Source: Terrisporobacter sp.
Lineage (GTDB): Bacteria > Bacillota_A > Clostridia > Peptostreptococcales > Peptostreptococcaceae
Direction of reading: 5' to 3'
Length of the DNA: 64,000 nt
Assembly: GCA_029851945.1 (NCBI GenBank)
Contig: JARKUZ010000075.1
Span: forward strand, 8,085-72,084
Positions 18,388 through 27,800 of the stretch are shown in pieces. Position numbers and translations under genes: made by a program. Every line of letters starts with the position of its first letter. Positions within the stretch are counted from its first letter, which is position 1. The notes under the pieces were generated by a model. It ran no database searches, was not told the DNA's origin, and was given only the letters and a program-made list of their open reading frames with translations.

Positions 18388-21300
18388 TCATCCAATTATT
18401 TTTTCTTTACTAATTAAATATTTCATATCAAAATACTTTAATAAATAATTTTTTTCGTTTTTAATTTGCATACTTGCATTTATTGATCTATTTTTGATTT
18501 CTTCATTTATATATTCTTTTATTATATTCATGTTTTTTTCATTTTTTATTATACTACTATCTGAAATATCGCTTATTAATTCTCTTATAACTTCATTTCT
18601 ACAATTATTTAAATGCGCACCTATTACAGGATATAAATTTAAATCAGTTGTATCTATAATATCACAATTATGCAAATCTCTTTTTAATCTAAATAAATTA
18701 TTTTTATTTCCTCCATCAAATATTATAAAGCATCCATAGTCATATTTACTTCTTAATATCCTTCCCATAGCTTGCTTTAACTTTATAATCATTTGAGGTT
18801 TATTTACTTCAAAGTACTGTTTATTAAATTTTTTCATTATAGTAGAGTATAAAGGATCTTTTGGATTTAAATTAGGAACCTTATCAAGAGTTACACAGAT
18901 CAAACCATCTCCAGGTACATCTACACCTTCAAAACATCCTTTCGATCCTAATACCACACATTTTTTATTTAAATCTTTTAAATATTTAATCCCTCTTTTA
19001 TTTAAATAAATTTCTATTCCATTTTTATGAAGATGGTCTTTTAGTACTTCATAGGTTCTTTCTTCTCTATCTTTACTATTAAATAGTGATAAAATATGTC
19101 CATCAGTTTTTATTGATAGATCACAAATTACTTTACTTATATCATTTATAAACTCCTTATTTTTATAAGAAGATATATTATTTAAAGTTAGAATTTTAAT
19201 TCTCTTTTTATAATCAAAAATCGATTCTATTACTTCTTTTCTATAAGTAAATCTATCAATTCCAAGGGTATTGGTAAAATAATTCATATTATTATTCACC
19301 GTTAATGTTGCTGATACAAATATTCCACAATTTAAGTTACTTAAAATCTTCTCTTCAAATAAATCTGCTATATTCAAAGGAACAACTTGGAATAAAAAGT
19401 TATTAAAATCCTTGCTTATATTTACTATTCTTGCATAAAAGTCTTCTTCATTATACTCTAAAAAAACTTCTATGGTATTTTTTAAAGCTTCTAAATCTTT
19501 GACTTTACTTTCACCTTGTTTATAAGTTTCATTTTCTTTATCTAAATTATCATCATCCATATGTCTATCTAATATATATAATATAGACTTTAGATTGGAT
19601 AATATTTTATCTAAACTATTTTTTATACAATCTCCATAAGGCCTATATTTAATATCTATAAATCTTTTATCTCTAAAAATCGATCCTGCCTTTTCATCAC
19701 TTTGTAAATTAATTTCCCAACTTAAATCATAATTAGATAATGAAGAATAATCATTTTTACTAGCATAGTCTAAAATATAAGTTGCCTCTTCAATTATTAG
19801 ATTTATCTCCCTACTAATTTTAGCCTTATTATTAGCTTCAAGCTTTATATAAGTGTAAAATCTGTCAAAAGGTTTTATTATTCTTTTTCCTTTAAATGAA
19901 TAAGCAAATGGACTACTATAAATAAGCTCAGCAGGATAAATTTCTTGTAAAAAATATTTTAAACTTTTATATTCTACTTCACTTGCAAAAAAATCATATC
20001 CTTTTTCTACTAAATTATGCGCCTCATCTACTATTAGATTCTCTATCGGCTTTTCGTCTTTATATGGCCACTTGGCAAGAAGAGGATGATTTACTACTGT
20101 AATATCTTCTTCTTTTAACTCTTCTACTCTTTTCTTATATAAACACTCTTTAAAACATTTTTTAGGCTTACACAAGTTGGGATCGCAAGCTACATTTCTT
20201 AGATGAGTAACTATATCTGGAAAATTTGTCAGTATCCAAAAATTAATTTCTTCTATATCTCCGTATAACCCATCTTTAACTAATCTTTCTAATATAATTA
20301 TTGATATTATGTCTCTTAAACTTGGATTTTTACTATCATATTCTTCTTTATATTTTTCAAGTTTTTCAACACAAATGTAATTACTTTTGCCTTTGATATA
20401 GCCAAAAGTAATTTTATCTTTAAGACCTAAAGAATTTATAACATTTGGTATATCTTTTTTTATAAGTTGAGTCTGAAGTTCTTTAGTATCAGTAGATATA
20501 ATTATACGTTTATTATTTAAGTAACTTTCCATTATACTCGGAAGTAAATATCCAACACTTTTTCCTATTCCTGTTGGTGCTTCTATGCAAGCAATATTTT
20601 CTCCTCTAGTATTCATTGTTTCTCTTATTACCTTGCTAAGCTCAAATTGACCAGGTCTAAATTCATAACTGAAACCTTTTTTACTCTTCCATAAATCTGC
20701 TTTCTTTAATAAATATTCATAACAATATCTATGATCTATAAGAGTATTTTTCATATCAGAATTCATAAAATTCTTTTCTTTTATTTCTTCATCATATTTG
20801 ACATTTATATCTTTTATTTCATAATTTGCATTGTCTATAATTTCACTCCATGACCATTTACCAAGGGAAAACTTATTCAAATATGAGTCAATTTGAAAAG
20901 TTAAATTTTCAAGAGTCATCATTTTATTTTTCTCAGCATTAAGTCTCATAAGTAAAGCATTTACAACTTTAATTGTATCTATTGCATCATCTAAAGCTCT
21001 ATGCTTTTCTTCATTTTCATCATTAGTTATAGTATTTTTTAAATACTCTAAATTAAACTCTTTATGATAAGGCTCTAAAACTACAGATAGCTCCATAGAG
21101 TCTAGTATTTCATTTTTTATTTCTGGAAAATAATAATTCAAAAATTTTCCTTCAAACTCTGCATTATGGCAAATTATTTGTTTATCTCCCAAAAAACTTA
21201 TAAACTTATCTTTAATCATATATAAATTAGGAGCTTTATTTAAATCTTCTTCATTTAAATTTTTACATAAAGAAAAAATCTCTAATGGTACTTCTTTCTC

Positions 21301-21456
21301 ATTTTTAACAAAAGTATGAAAAGAAGTTATATTATTATTTTCTACCTTGATAGCACCTATTTCTAATATTTCTGAATTATGTGGATTTAATCCACTTGTT
21401 TCTATATCAAGAAATATAACATTGTCTATTAGTGATTTTATACTTTCTAGTTTCAT
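18388..21456 (-). CDS. dinG: DinG-like helicase with N-terminal DEDDh exonuclease
   Basis: A 1022-residue fusion. The exonuclease domain (about 1-175) has DIETSGLNPHNSEILEIG (ExoI), ICHNAEFEGKFL (ExoII) and HRALDDAID (ExoIII, DEDDh). The XPD/DinG-type superfamily 2 helicase domain has Walker A EAPTGIGKSVGYLLPS, DEAH box VDEAHNLVE and C-terminal GCFEGVDVPG and QAMGRILRS. A four-Cys cluster (spacing C-x4-C-x4-C-x3-C) sits between Walker A and the DEAH box, where XPD-type enzymes bind Fe-S. Other Firmicutes carry the same exonuclease-helicase order. Role: DNA repair, structure unwinding or 3'-5' degradation. Confidence 0.9.
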   Translation of the reverse strand: MKLESIKSLIDNVIFLDIETSGLNPHNSEILEIGAIKVENNNITSFHTFVKNEKEVPLEIFSLCKNLNEEDLNKAPNLYMIKDKFISFLGDKQIICHNAEFEGKFLNYYFPEIKNEILDSMELSVVLEPYHKEFNLEYLKNTITNDENEEKHRALDDAIDTIKVVNALLMRLNAEKNKMMTLENLTFQIDSYLNKFSLGKWSWSEIIDNANYEIKDINVKYDEEIKEKNFMNSDMKNTLIDHRYCYEYLLKKADLWKSKKGFSYEFRPGQFELSKVIRETMNTRGENIACIEAPTGIGKSVGYLLPSIMESYLNNKRIIISTDTKELQTQLIKKDIPNVINSLGLKDKITFGYIKGKSNYICVEKLEKYKEEYDSKNPSLRDIISIIILERLVKDGLYGDIEEINFWILTNFPDIVTHLRNVACDPNLCKPKKCFKECLYKKRVEELKEEDITVVNHPLLAKWPYKDEKPIENLIVDEAHNLVEKGYDFFASEVEYKSLKYFLQEIYPAELIYSSPFAYSFKGKRIIKPFDRFYTYIKLEANNKAKISREINLIIEEATYILDYASKNDYSSLSNYDLSWEINLQSDEKAGSIFRDKRFIDIKYRPYGDCIKNSLDKILSNLKSILYILDRHMDDDNLDKENETYKQGESKVKDLEALKNTIEVFLEYNEEDFYARIVNISKDFNNFLFQVVPLNIADLFEEKILSNLNCGIFVSATLTVNNNMNYFTNTLGIDRFTYRKEVIESIFDYKKRIKILTLNNISSYKNKEFINDISKVICDLSIKTDGHILSLFNSKDREERTYEVLKDHLHKNGIEIYLNKRGIKYLKDLNKKCVVLGSKGCFEGVDVPGDGLICVTLDKVPNLNPKDPLYSTIMKKFNKQYFEVNKPQMIIKLKQAMGRILRSKYDYGCFIIFDGGNKNNLFRLKRDLHNCDIIDTTDLNLYPVIGAHLNNCRNEVIRELISDISDSSIIKNEKNMNIIKEYINEEIKNRSINASMQIKNEKNYLLKYFDMKYLISKEKIIG

Positions 21457-21606
21457 TTTTTATCCTTTCATATTTTTATTAAAACTTATATTATCTCAAC
21501 CTTATTATATTATCACTAAAATAAATATTTTGATAATAAATTTATTATATTCCTTTTGGTCATAATATGTACAGTACCATTTAAAGATTAAAAAGGAGGT
21601 TTTATT

Positions 21607-22434
21607 TTGAAGAAATTTACTCTAAGAAATTGCATAATTATATGTACTTTTGCTTTAATCTTTGGATTTTTAGTTATACATGATCCTTCATTACTTAGCA
21701 AAGCCAAAGCTCAAATTTTTTCTAATGATGTAAGTACAGTTGAATATAATTGGTACTTCAATCCAAGAGAAGATGGTAAACAGCCAGAACCTATCAAAGA
21801 GGCCAATTTTTTCCGAAAATATAATACTTACTATGTAGGAGATCCAAAGGAAAAAGTAATATATTTGACATTTGATTCAGGATATGAAAATGGATATACA
21901 AACACGATGCTAGATGTACTAAAAAAACATAAAGCACCTGCTAATTTCTTTGTCGTAGAAAGTTATATAAAAAATAATCCAGACATAATAAAACGTATGG
22001 AAAAAGAAGGTCACTTAGTATGCAATCATTCAAAAAGTCACGTTTCCATGGCATCTATACATGATATAGACAAGTTTAAGGATGAAATATTAAGTGTATC
22101 TGCTGCTTATAAAAAGGTCACTGGTAAAGAAATGCCTAAATATTTCAGACCTCCTATGGGTAAATTTAGCGAAGAATCTTTAAAATACACTAATGATATG
22201 GGTTATTCATCTATATTTTGGAGCTTTGCTTATGTAGATTGGTATAATGACCAACAGCCAACTCATGAATTTGCTAAAAATAAGATATACTCAAGAACAC
22301 ATCCTGGTGCTATAGTACTTCTTCACTCAAACTCTAAAACTAACTGTGAAATATTGGATGAAGTTATAACTCACTGGGAAAAAGAAGGTTATACTTTAAA
22401 ATCTTTAGATTATTTAAATCAAAATAAAAAATAA
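21607..22434 (+). CDS. pdaA: PdaA-type delta-lactam-biosynthetic de-N-acetylase
   Basis: A 275-residue exported NodB-fold polysaccharide deacetylase. N-terminal signal/anchor about 8-28; NodB domain about 80-265. The first motif reads YLTFDSGYENGYT, the PdaA-type variant, with HSKSH as the metal-binding His motif, RPPMGKFSE, and the late GAIVLLHSNS. PdaA enzymes remove the acetyl group from N-acetylmuramic acid stripped of its peptide, making the muramic-delta-lactam of spore cortex needed for germination. This marks the host as a spore former. Start is TTG 21607, seven bases after AAGGAGGT. I could not assign a forespore promoter. Confidence 0.93.
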   Translation: MKKFTLRNCIIICTFALIFGFLVIHDPSLLSKAKAQIFSNDVSTVEYNWYFNPREDGKQPEPIKEANFFRKYNTYYVGDPKEKVIYLTFDSGYENGYTNTMLDVLKKHKAPANFFVVESYIKNNPDIIKRMEKEGHLVCNHSKSHVSMASIHDIDKFKDEILSVSAAYKKVTGKEMPKYFRPPMGKFSEESLKYTNDMGYSSIFWSFAYVDWYNDQQPTHEFAKNKIYSRTHPGAIVLLHSNSKTNCEILDEVITHWEKEGYTLKSLDYLNQNKK

Positions 22435-22440
22435 CCACTA

Positions 22441-22470
22441 AAAAGCTGTAAGAATTATCTTACAGCTTTT
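22441..22470. terminator. Shared terminator of pdaA and a convergent gene
   Basis: Perfect 13-base arms (22441-22453, 22458-22470) with an ATTA loop and T tracts both ways. It directly abuts the stop codon of the minus-strand gene at 22471. Confidence 0.85.
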
Positions 22471-22974
22471 TTATGCAGGAAGAAATACTTCTTTTCCACT
22501 ATAATCTCCTATCCAATAAGGTTTATATATGCTACTTGTTTCTAAGATTTTAATGCTCTTTATACTTTGTTTTTCTATATAATTACCCTTAAACTTTGTT
22601 TGAAAATGATTTATTATTTCATTTTTAACCTTTTCAATAATATATTCTTCATTTATATTAGATTTTTTAATGCGACTTCTTGCTATATATCGCTTTACTG
22701 TATTTGGTATAAAATCTACAGATTGAGAATTACCATTATAAGTATTTACTATCATAATTATTTCATTTTTTATATCATCATTTCTAAAAGTCCCCTTATT
22801 TTTTCTCATATAAATAATTTCATACTTTAATACTTTAAACTCTACATATTCCAAATGGATGTTTTCTATTTTTTTATTAAACTGTTCTATTTTGCTTATT
22901 AACGGAGTTTTTCTAAATAAATGCTTTATGGCATCATTTTTATTTACACTTATTTCAATAGAATCTACTAACAT
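22471..22974 (-). CDS. Hypothetical protein
   Basis: A 167-residue basic protein I do not recognise. It has alternating charged helices, no signal peptide or membrane segment, and an aromatic C-terminal stretch (SIYKPYWIGDYSGKEVF). The frame is open to 23007, but GGAGGGG lies seven bases before ATG 22974 and inside the longer frame, so I choose the shorter start. It follows the YARHG lipoprotein gene by about 45 bases on the same strand, so the two may be co-transcribed. Confidence 0.7.
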   Translation of the reverse strand: MLVDSIEISVNKNDAIKHLFRKTPLISKIEQFNKKIENIHLEYVEFKVLKYEIIYMRKNKGTFRNDDIKNEIIMIVNTYNGNSQSVDFIPNTVKRYIARSRIKKSNINEEYIIEKVKNEIINHFQTKFKGNYIEKQSIKSIKILETSSIYKPYWIGDYSGKEVFLPA

Positions 22975-23019
22975 CTTGCCCCTCCTTAATAAGATTGTAG
23001 CTTCCAAAAATATAATTAT

Positions 23020-23475
23020 TTATTCATATGATTTAATAAGTTTAATATTATATGTCTCATAATCATTTAGAGTATTATTATTAAAGCTCTCTGGAGAAAT
23101 ATATCCATCATACCAATAGCAAGAATTAAAATAGTTTTGAATTGAACTATCTTTAAATAATCTTCCATGCCTTGCATATATTTCATTACGAGCTATTTTC
23201 AACTCCCATTTATTAAGATTTACTAGATCTGATTTAGTTAAATATCTACAGTTACTATCTGCAAATATGTATCCATTGTAGCTATGAACATTACTTACAC
23301 TATTGCTCTTATCACTATTGGAATTTGACTCTATAGTAACTTCTTTTGTTTTAGTACTTTGAGAAGATTCTTTTTTTGAATTTTCAACACCTTCCCCCGT
23401 ATTAATTACAATACATCCAGTTAGGCATAAGCTAACACTTATAATAATCAAAGATAATATATAAATTTTTCTAAT
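23020..23475 (-). CDS. YARHG-domain lipoprotein, probable ATT start
   Basis: The C-terminal half (about 80-151) is a YARHG domain: LNKWELKIARNEIYARHGRLF followed by an aromatic FNSCYWYDGY. These small extracellular domains are common in Firmicutes lipoproteins and of unknown ligand. The N-terminus is a lipoprotein signal ending in LTGC, then a Ser/Lys/Glu-rich linker. Starting at TTG 23451 would leave a signal with no positive residues and no RBS. Extending eight codons to ATT 23475 adds RKIYIL and places the start seven bases after GGAGGG, so an ATT start is likely. Conserved envelope-stress role is only a guess. Confidence 0.8.
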   Translation of the reverse strand: MRKIYILSLIIISVSLCLTGCIVINTGEGVENSKKESSQSTKTKEVTIESNSNSDKSNSVSNVHSYNGYIFADSNCRYLTKSDLVNLNKWELKIARNEIYARHGRLFKDSSIQNYFNSCYWYDGYISPESFNNNTLNDYETYNIKLIKSYE

Positions 23476-23711
23476 AAATTTTCCCTCCTTACAATGATCT
23501 CTTATAATTAAATTTGCATTTAAAAATCTTTATACATTATATTATCTCTTCTTGTCCTTTTATGTTTGTACAATAAAAATACTCTATTATTACTATTTAT
23601 TTTTTAATTTGAAAAATGGAATAAATTATTTTTTTAAGCAAAAAATAATTTAATCAATTTATATAAAAAATCTTTAATTATAAAAACAAACTTTTAAGAA
23701 GGAGATATTAA

Positions 23712-25097
23712 ATGATGACCAAAAAATTTAGTGCCTTTATCTTAATATTATTTATGTTTTTTACTATTTATAATGGAAATAAAAATAATATTAAGATATA
23801 TTCTGATAATATAAATACTCCTACAATAAAAAAGTTGCTTCCTGATAAAGGTGAACAATATATTATCTCGAAGCCAGATATTAGAGTTTCTTACTCTAAC
23901 ATAAATAAGGATAAATTAAATAACCTTAAACTTTTTATTAATTATGAAGATGTTACTAAAAAGTCAGAGATAAGCACAGAATACATATATTACAAACCTG
24001 AAAAGAGATTAAAAAGAGGTGTTCAGGTTGCTAAATTAGAATACTACGATGAATATACTCGAAAAAATATTGTTTTGTCAGAATGGTATTTTAGTGTAGG
24101 TGCACCTCTTTATAACCACTATAGGGGTTCATTTTTTGATAACACAAAATCAAATTCATTGGTAAGTAACGATGAGTTAAATTCAATATCTAGATTTTCT
24201 ACTCATATGAATTTTATATCTATTACAGAAAAAATTAACTCTAAAAATTTAAAAAATAAGGAATACCTTAATAGTAAAAAGTATAAAAAACTTATAGAGA
24301 CTTGTGATAAATATTCTGTCAATGGTGAGTTCATATCTCTTCCTAGTTTTGAACTTCCTACTAAGTTAAAAGATGAAAGAGATTTTACAAAAATAAATTT
24401 ATTAGATTGCCAGCAACCTTTTATTTTAAATAATAATCTATCTTTAGAACTTATGTATAAAAAATTATTTTATATGGATGAAGATTTAATTGGTCAATTT
24501 AAATACAATAAAAATTATAATAACTTAGATTTTTTCAAGTACTCTCCTTATGGAGATAAAATTATTTCTCTATTTGAACTTGAAAAGATAAAAATCAATA
24601 AGAATGAATATAAACTTGATTTTAAGAATTATATTGAAGCATTAAATAACGGCTGGCATTTATCTCCACTAATTGTCGATTATAATGATAAAGATAATTT
24701 TAATACAAGCTGCGAGTTTAGAAATGTTATTTTGTGTGAAGAACTTACAAAAGAAAATTTATCAGAAGCTTTAAAAAGTAGAAGATTATATGCAAGTGAA
24801 GACAAAAATATAAAAGTTGACTTTTTTATTAACAAATCTCCTATGGGTAGTATAATAGAAAAACCAAAAATGCTTAAGTTTATAATAAGTGCCATTGACA
24901 ATGATGACAAAGATAAAATTAATAAAATTGAAGTTTATAGTGACAATAATGATCTAATTGAGTCAAAATATTTTAATTCAAATTATGCTAAATTAGATTT
25001 TACATTAGAAACAGTAAAAAAAGATACTTTTTACTATGTGGTAATAACTCAAAATAATAATAAAAAAACTATAACCTCTCCAATATGGATAGAATAA
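23712..25097 (+). CDS. Secreted CehA/McbA-like PHP protein with degenerate active site
   Basis: A 461-residue exported protein: signal sequence about 4-22, an Ig-like domain about 50-130 (IRVSYSNI, DVTKKSEI, LSEWYFSVG), then a domain resembling CehA/McbA PHP metallohydrolases. The late part is well matched (NNGWHLSPLI; LSEALKSRRLYASEDKNI; INKSPMGSII), but the metal ligands are gone: the HxH position reads YRGSFFDNT (about 138-145), the TDH position TEK (172-174), and the QDNH position DYND. So it is probably catalytically dead and may act as a binding protein. AAGGAG precedes the ATG. The family assignment is by pattern only. Confidence 0.6.
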   Translation: MMTKKFSAFILILFMFFTIYNGNKNNIKIYSDNINTPTIKKLLPDKGEQYIISKPDIRVSYSNINKDKLNNLKLFINYEDVTKKSEISTEYIYYKPEKRLKRGVQVAKLEYYDEYTRKNIVLSEWYFSVGAPLYNHYRGSFFDNTKSNSLVSNDELNSISRFSTHMNFISITEKINSKNLKNKEYLNSKKYKKLIETCDKYSVNGEFISLPSFELPTKLKDERDFTKINLLDCQQPFILNNNLSLELMYKKLFYMDEDLIGQFKYNKNYNNLDFFKYSPYGDKIISLFELEKIKINKNEYKLDFKNYIEALNNGWHLSPLIVDYNDKDNFNTSCEFRNVILCEELTKENLSEALKSRRLYASEDKNIKVDFFINKSPMGSIIEKPKMLKFIISAIDNDDKDKINKIEVYSDNNDLIESKYFNSNYAKLDFTLETVKKDTFYYVVITQNNNKKTITSPIWIE

Positions 25098-25114
25098 TAC
25101 TTGAAATAAAAACA

Positions 25115-25144
25115 AAAGATGATGTTCATTATAACATCATCTTT
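25115..25144. terminator. Shared terminator
   Basis: Perfect 12-base arms (25115-25126, 25133-25144). It overlaps the MerR gene's stop codon and also ends the secreted-protein gene on the plus strand. Confidence 0.8.
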
Positions 25145-25952
25145 AACATCTTATAGGTATTTGAATTTCTGTGATAAACTCCTCTTTATTTTCCGTTTCA
25201 TGGATATCTATCTTATAAATTTCAATTGGTTTACCTGTTATTATTAAATTATTTTCTTCTATGAAATCAAGCATATTCTCTATATACTTATAATTATTTG
25301 CATAATCACCTCCGTAAGTTAAAGTAACATAATATCCTTCTTCAAACACTATATCATAGTCCGTTGCATCTTCTTTTAAAAGACAAAATACAGATTCAAA
25401 ATCCGTAGTAACGCCCTCCTTTAAAGAATCCATATTGAATATAGCTCCCAAATTACTATTTCCTAAAATACTAATTTGGTTATTATGTTTTTTTTGAAGT
25501 CTTTGTATTAGTAAATCAAATTCTTCATCTCTTTTTATTTGACCGCTTAGTATAATACCTTTTCTTTTTTTTATATAGCTTAATTCTATATTATTTAGAT
25601 TAGAATTTTTGTAGGTATCTTCAATAGCCTCCATTCTTTTTCTCATATTTTCTTTTTGTCTTAATAATTTTAAAATTTGATCATCTAATAAATTAATCCC
25701 GTCATTTAATAGTTTACCTGTTGATTTTATATCCCTATTATCTAAATACTCTTTTATTTTTTTAAAAGAAAATCCTAAGTTTTTTAATTCTTTTATTAAG
25801 TTTAATCTCCATATATCTGAAATACTATATAGTCTGTATCCGTTATCATCTCTAATTGGATTTAAAATTTCTAATTTTTCATAGTACATTAATGAATCTC
25901 TACTCATATCGTACATTTCAGATATTTCTCCAATCTTATAGTAATCTTTCAT
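25143..25952 (-). CDS. MerR-family regulator with GyrI-like effector domain
   Basis: A 269-residue regulator. MerR winged helix about 1-75 (KIGEISEMYDMSRDSLMYYEKLEIL, NGYRLYSISDIWRLNLIKELKNLGFS), a coiled-coil dimerisation helix about 80-125, and a C-terminal BmrR/GyrI-like ligand domain (SIYQ-like GYYVTLTYGGDY and a final EIQIPI strand). Such proteins sense lipophilic drugs and switch on a divergent efflux gene. It faces the MATE gene at 26093 across a MerR-type operator (26041-26071). The regulator is intact although its target is broken. Confidence 0.9.
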   Translation of the reverse strand: MKDYYKIGEISEMYDMSRDSLMYYEKLEILNPIRDDNGYRLYSISDIWRLNLIKELKNLGFSFKKIKEYLDNRDIKSTGKLLNDGINLLDDQILKLLRQKENMRKRMEAIEDTYKNSNLNNIELSYIKKRKGIILSGQIKRDEEFDLLIQRLQKKHNNQISILGNSNLGAIFNMDSLKEGVTTDFESVFCLLKEDATDYDIVFEEGYYVTLTYGGDYANNYKYIENMLDFIEENNLIITGKPIEIYKIDIHETENKEEFITEIQIPIRC

Positions 25953-26040
25953 TTTTGCTCCTTTATTATTTTTTACTGATATTATATTATTTCACAAAGA
26001 AAAGTTTTTTTCAATATTATTAAAAATATTTGATTTTTTA

Positions 26041-26071
26041 TTGACCTTGGTACTATACCAAGCTTTACTAT
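26041..26071 (+). promoter_or_regulatory. MerR-type promoter/operator, 19-bp spacer
   Basis: -35 TTGACC at 26041-26046 and -10 TACTAT at 26066-26071 are separated by 19 bases, the lengthened spacer typical of MerR-activated promoters. Between them lies a perfect dyad: CTTGGTA, three bases, TACCAAG. It drives the MATE gene and lies between it and the divergent MerR gene. Confidence 0.8.
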
Positions 26072-26092
26072 ATAAATATAAGGAGTGATAAG

Positions 26093-27325
26093 ATGAATAA
26101 AAAATTATCTCAACAGTTTTTACGGTATTTAGGGCCATCAGTTGTAGCAATGTGGGTATTTTCACTTTATACAATAGTCGATGGTATTTTCGTAAGTAAG
26201 GGTGTAGGTGAGTTGGCATTAGCCTCTGTAAATATATCAATGCCTTTTATAAATTTCGTATTTGCCATATCTGTACTATTTTCTACTGGAGCATCTACTA
26301 TAATAACTATGTATCTTGGTAAAAAATACATTGACAAAGCAAATCAAGCTTTTTCTTTAAATTTATTCACTATAACAATCCTTGCAATTATAATAACTAT
26401 GATTTCTTTAATATCTCTAGATCATATTGCCAAATTTCTAGGTGCAACACCAAATACTATAGGATATGTAAAAGATTATTTATTTATAATATCTTTATTT
26501 AATGTATTTTTTATAGTTTCTTATTCTTTAGAAGTAATAGTGAAAGCTGATGGTTTTCCATTCTTAGCTACTATTGGTGTAATAATATCGGCTATTACTA
26601 ATGTAGTATTAGACTATATATTTGTAATTAAATTAGGTTATGGTGTTAAAGGTGCTGCTGTTGCTACAGGTATAGCACAAGTGCTTTCAACTATATTTTT
26701 CTTAAGTCATTTCTTAAGGAAGAAATCCAATCTAAGATTTAAAAAATTTAAATTTGAATTTAGTAATATAAAAAGAATTATTTGCTTAGGATTCCCTGAT
26801 TGTACTTCAGAAATAAGCGTATGAATAGTAACTATTTTATTTAATCAAAGTTTGCTTAGGTTAATAGATCAAAATGCCTTAATCTCTTATAGTGTTATTT
26901 GCTATGTTAATACTTTAGTACTAATGACTATGGTATGTATTACACAGGGTGTTCAGCCACTAATCAGTTATAACTTTGGTGCAGAACAATCAAAGAATGT
27001 TCTTTACTTGCTTAAGTTAGGACTTAAAACTGTTCTAATTACTTCTGTAACTGTATTTTCAGTATCTTTATTATTTGCAAATAATATTACATCTTTATTT
27101 ATAAATTCAAATGAAATAGAGTTATTTAATAATACAGTATCGGTATTTAAACAATATGCAATATCTTTCTTATTTGGAGGAAGTGGAATCTGGATAACTA
27201 CAGCTGTATCTGAATTCATCTGTTTAATTATTTCTCTTATTTTACTTACTGCATTTTTCAAGAGAAATAAATCATCAAGTAAAGATGATCCAAGCTCAGA
27301 TATTGTAGAAAATCCTATAGTATAA
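26093..27325 (+). pseudogene. Broken MATE efflux transporter
   Basis: A MATE-family drug:Na+/H+ antiporter interrupted in frame by TGA at 26822-26824. Upstream 243 codons give the N-terminal half (PSVVAMWVFSLYTIVDGIFV, GASTIITMYLGKK); downstream the same frame continues at once with IVTILFNQSLLRLID and TQGVQPLISYNFGAEQ. Relatives usually have Gly at the stop position, so GGA to TGA is the likely change. A second lesion is an apparent in-frame loss of ~45 codons, where FKQYAISFLF runs directly into GGSGIWITTAVSEF, skipping a membrane region. Total 411 codons against about 450 in the family. Promoter, operator and RBS are intact. Confidence 0.85.
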
Positions 27326-27341
27326 TGATTTATTTCAAAAT

Positions 27342-27389
27342 AAATAAGCTGTGCCAAAATGAATATATTCATATTGACACAGCTTATTT
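27342..27389. terminator. Shared terminator of MATE remnant and ferredoxin
   Basis: Outer arms of 12 bases (27342-27353, 27378-27389) with an inner AATGAATA/TATTCAT-type stem, and T runs in both directions. Confidence 0.8.
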
Positions 27390-27390
27390 T

Positions 27391-27582
27391 TTATTCTTTT
27401 ATATCTATTGCATCAACTGGACAACTGTCTCTAGCTTCTACAGCGCTATCTTCTATATCGCTTGGTATATCATCTGTTATAGCAACTGCTAATCCATCAT
27501 CATCCATACTAAATACTTCTGGACAAACAGCTGGACATGTTTCACATCCTATACATGTATCTTTGTTTACAAATGCTTTCAT
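27391..27582 (-). CDS. Ferredoxin, single [4Fe-4S]
   Basis: A 63-residue ferredoxin: CIGCETCPAVCPEVF near the N-terminus and SCPVDAI near the C-terminus, an arrangement that binds one [4Fe-4S] cluster (Desulfovibrio/thermophile-type small ferredoxins). It is acidic, as expected for an electron carrier to oxidoreductases or hydrogenase. The frame extends six codons upstream to 27600, but GAAAGGA precedes ATG 27582 at the right distance and MKAFVNKDTC is the normal family start. Confidence 0.93.
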   Translation of the reverse strand: MKAFVNKDTCIGCETCPAVCPEVFSMDDDGLAVAITDDIPSDIEDSAVEARDSCPVDAIDIKE

Positions 27583-27800
27583 AATAAACATCCTTTCCAA
27601 TTTATATATTTTCCATATCTATATTTCCCATAAATTATAATAAGTATAACTATTTTATTATCAAAAATAGCTTTTTTGTAAATTTTAATAATAATTATAA
27701 AAATTCACAATAATACTTTACTCTTATTTTAATTTTAAAATTATGATATTATTATTTTATTATTGAGCTCATATCTATGGTTATGTCTTTATTTAAATAT

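Noticed and set aside
21540..21600. Forespore sigma-G promoter for pdaA (CATAATA at about 21560).
   Set aside because: No matching -35 element at the required distance, so not reported as a feature.
26822..26824. In-frame TGA in the MATE gene as a selenocysteine codon.
   Set aside because: No selenocysteine-insertion hairpin is evident just downstream, MATE proteins have Gly there, and a second deletion shows the gene is decaying.
27359..27640. Plus-strand frame opposite the ferredoxin.
   Set aside because: Shadow frame; the minus strand encodes a clear 4Fe-4S ferredoxin with RBS.
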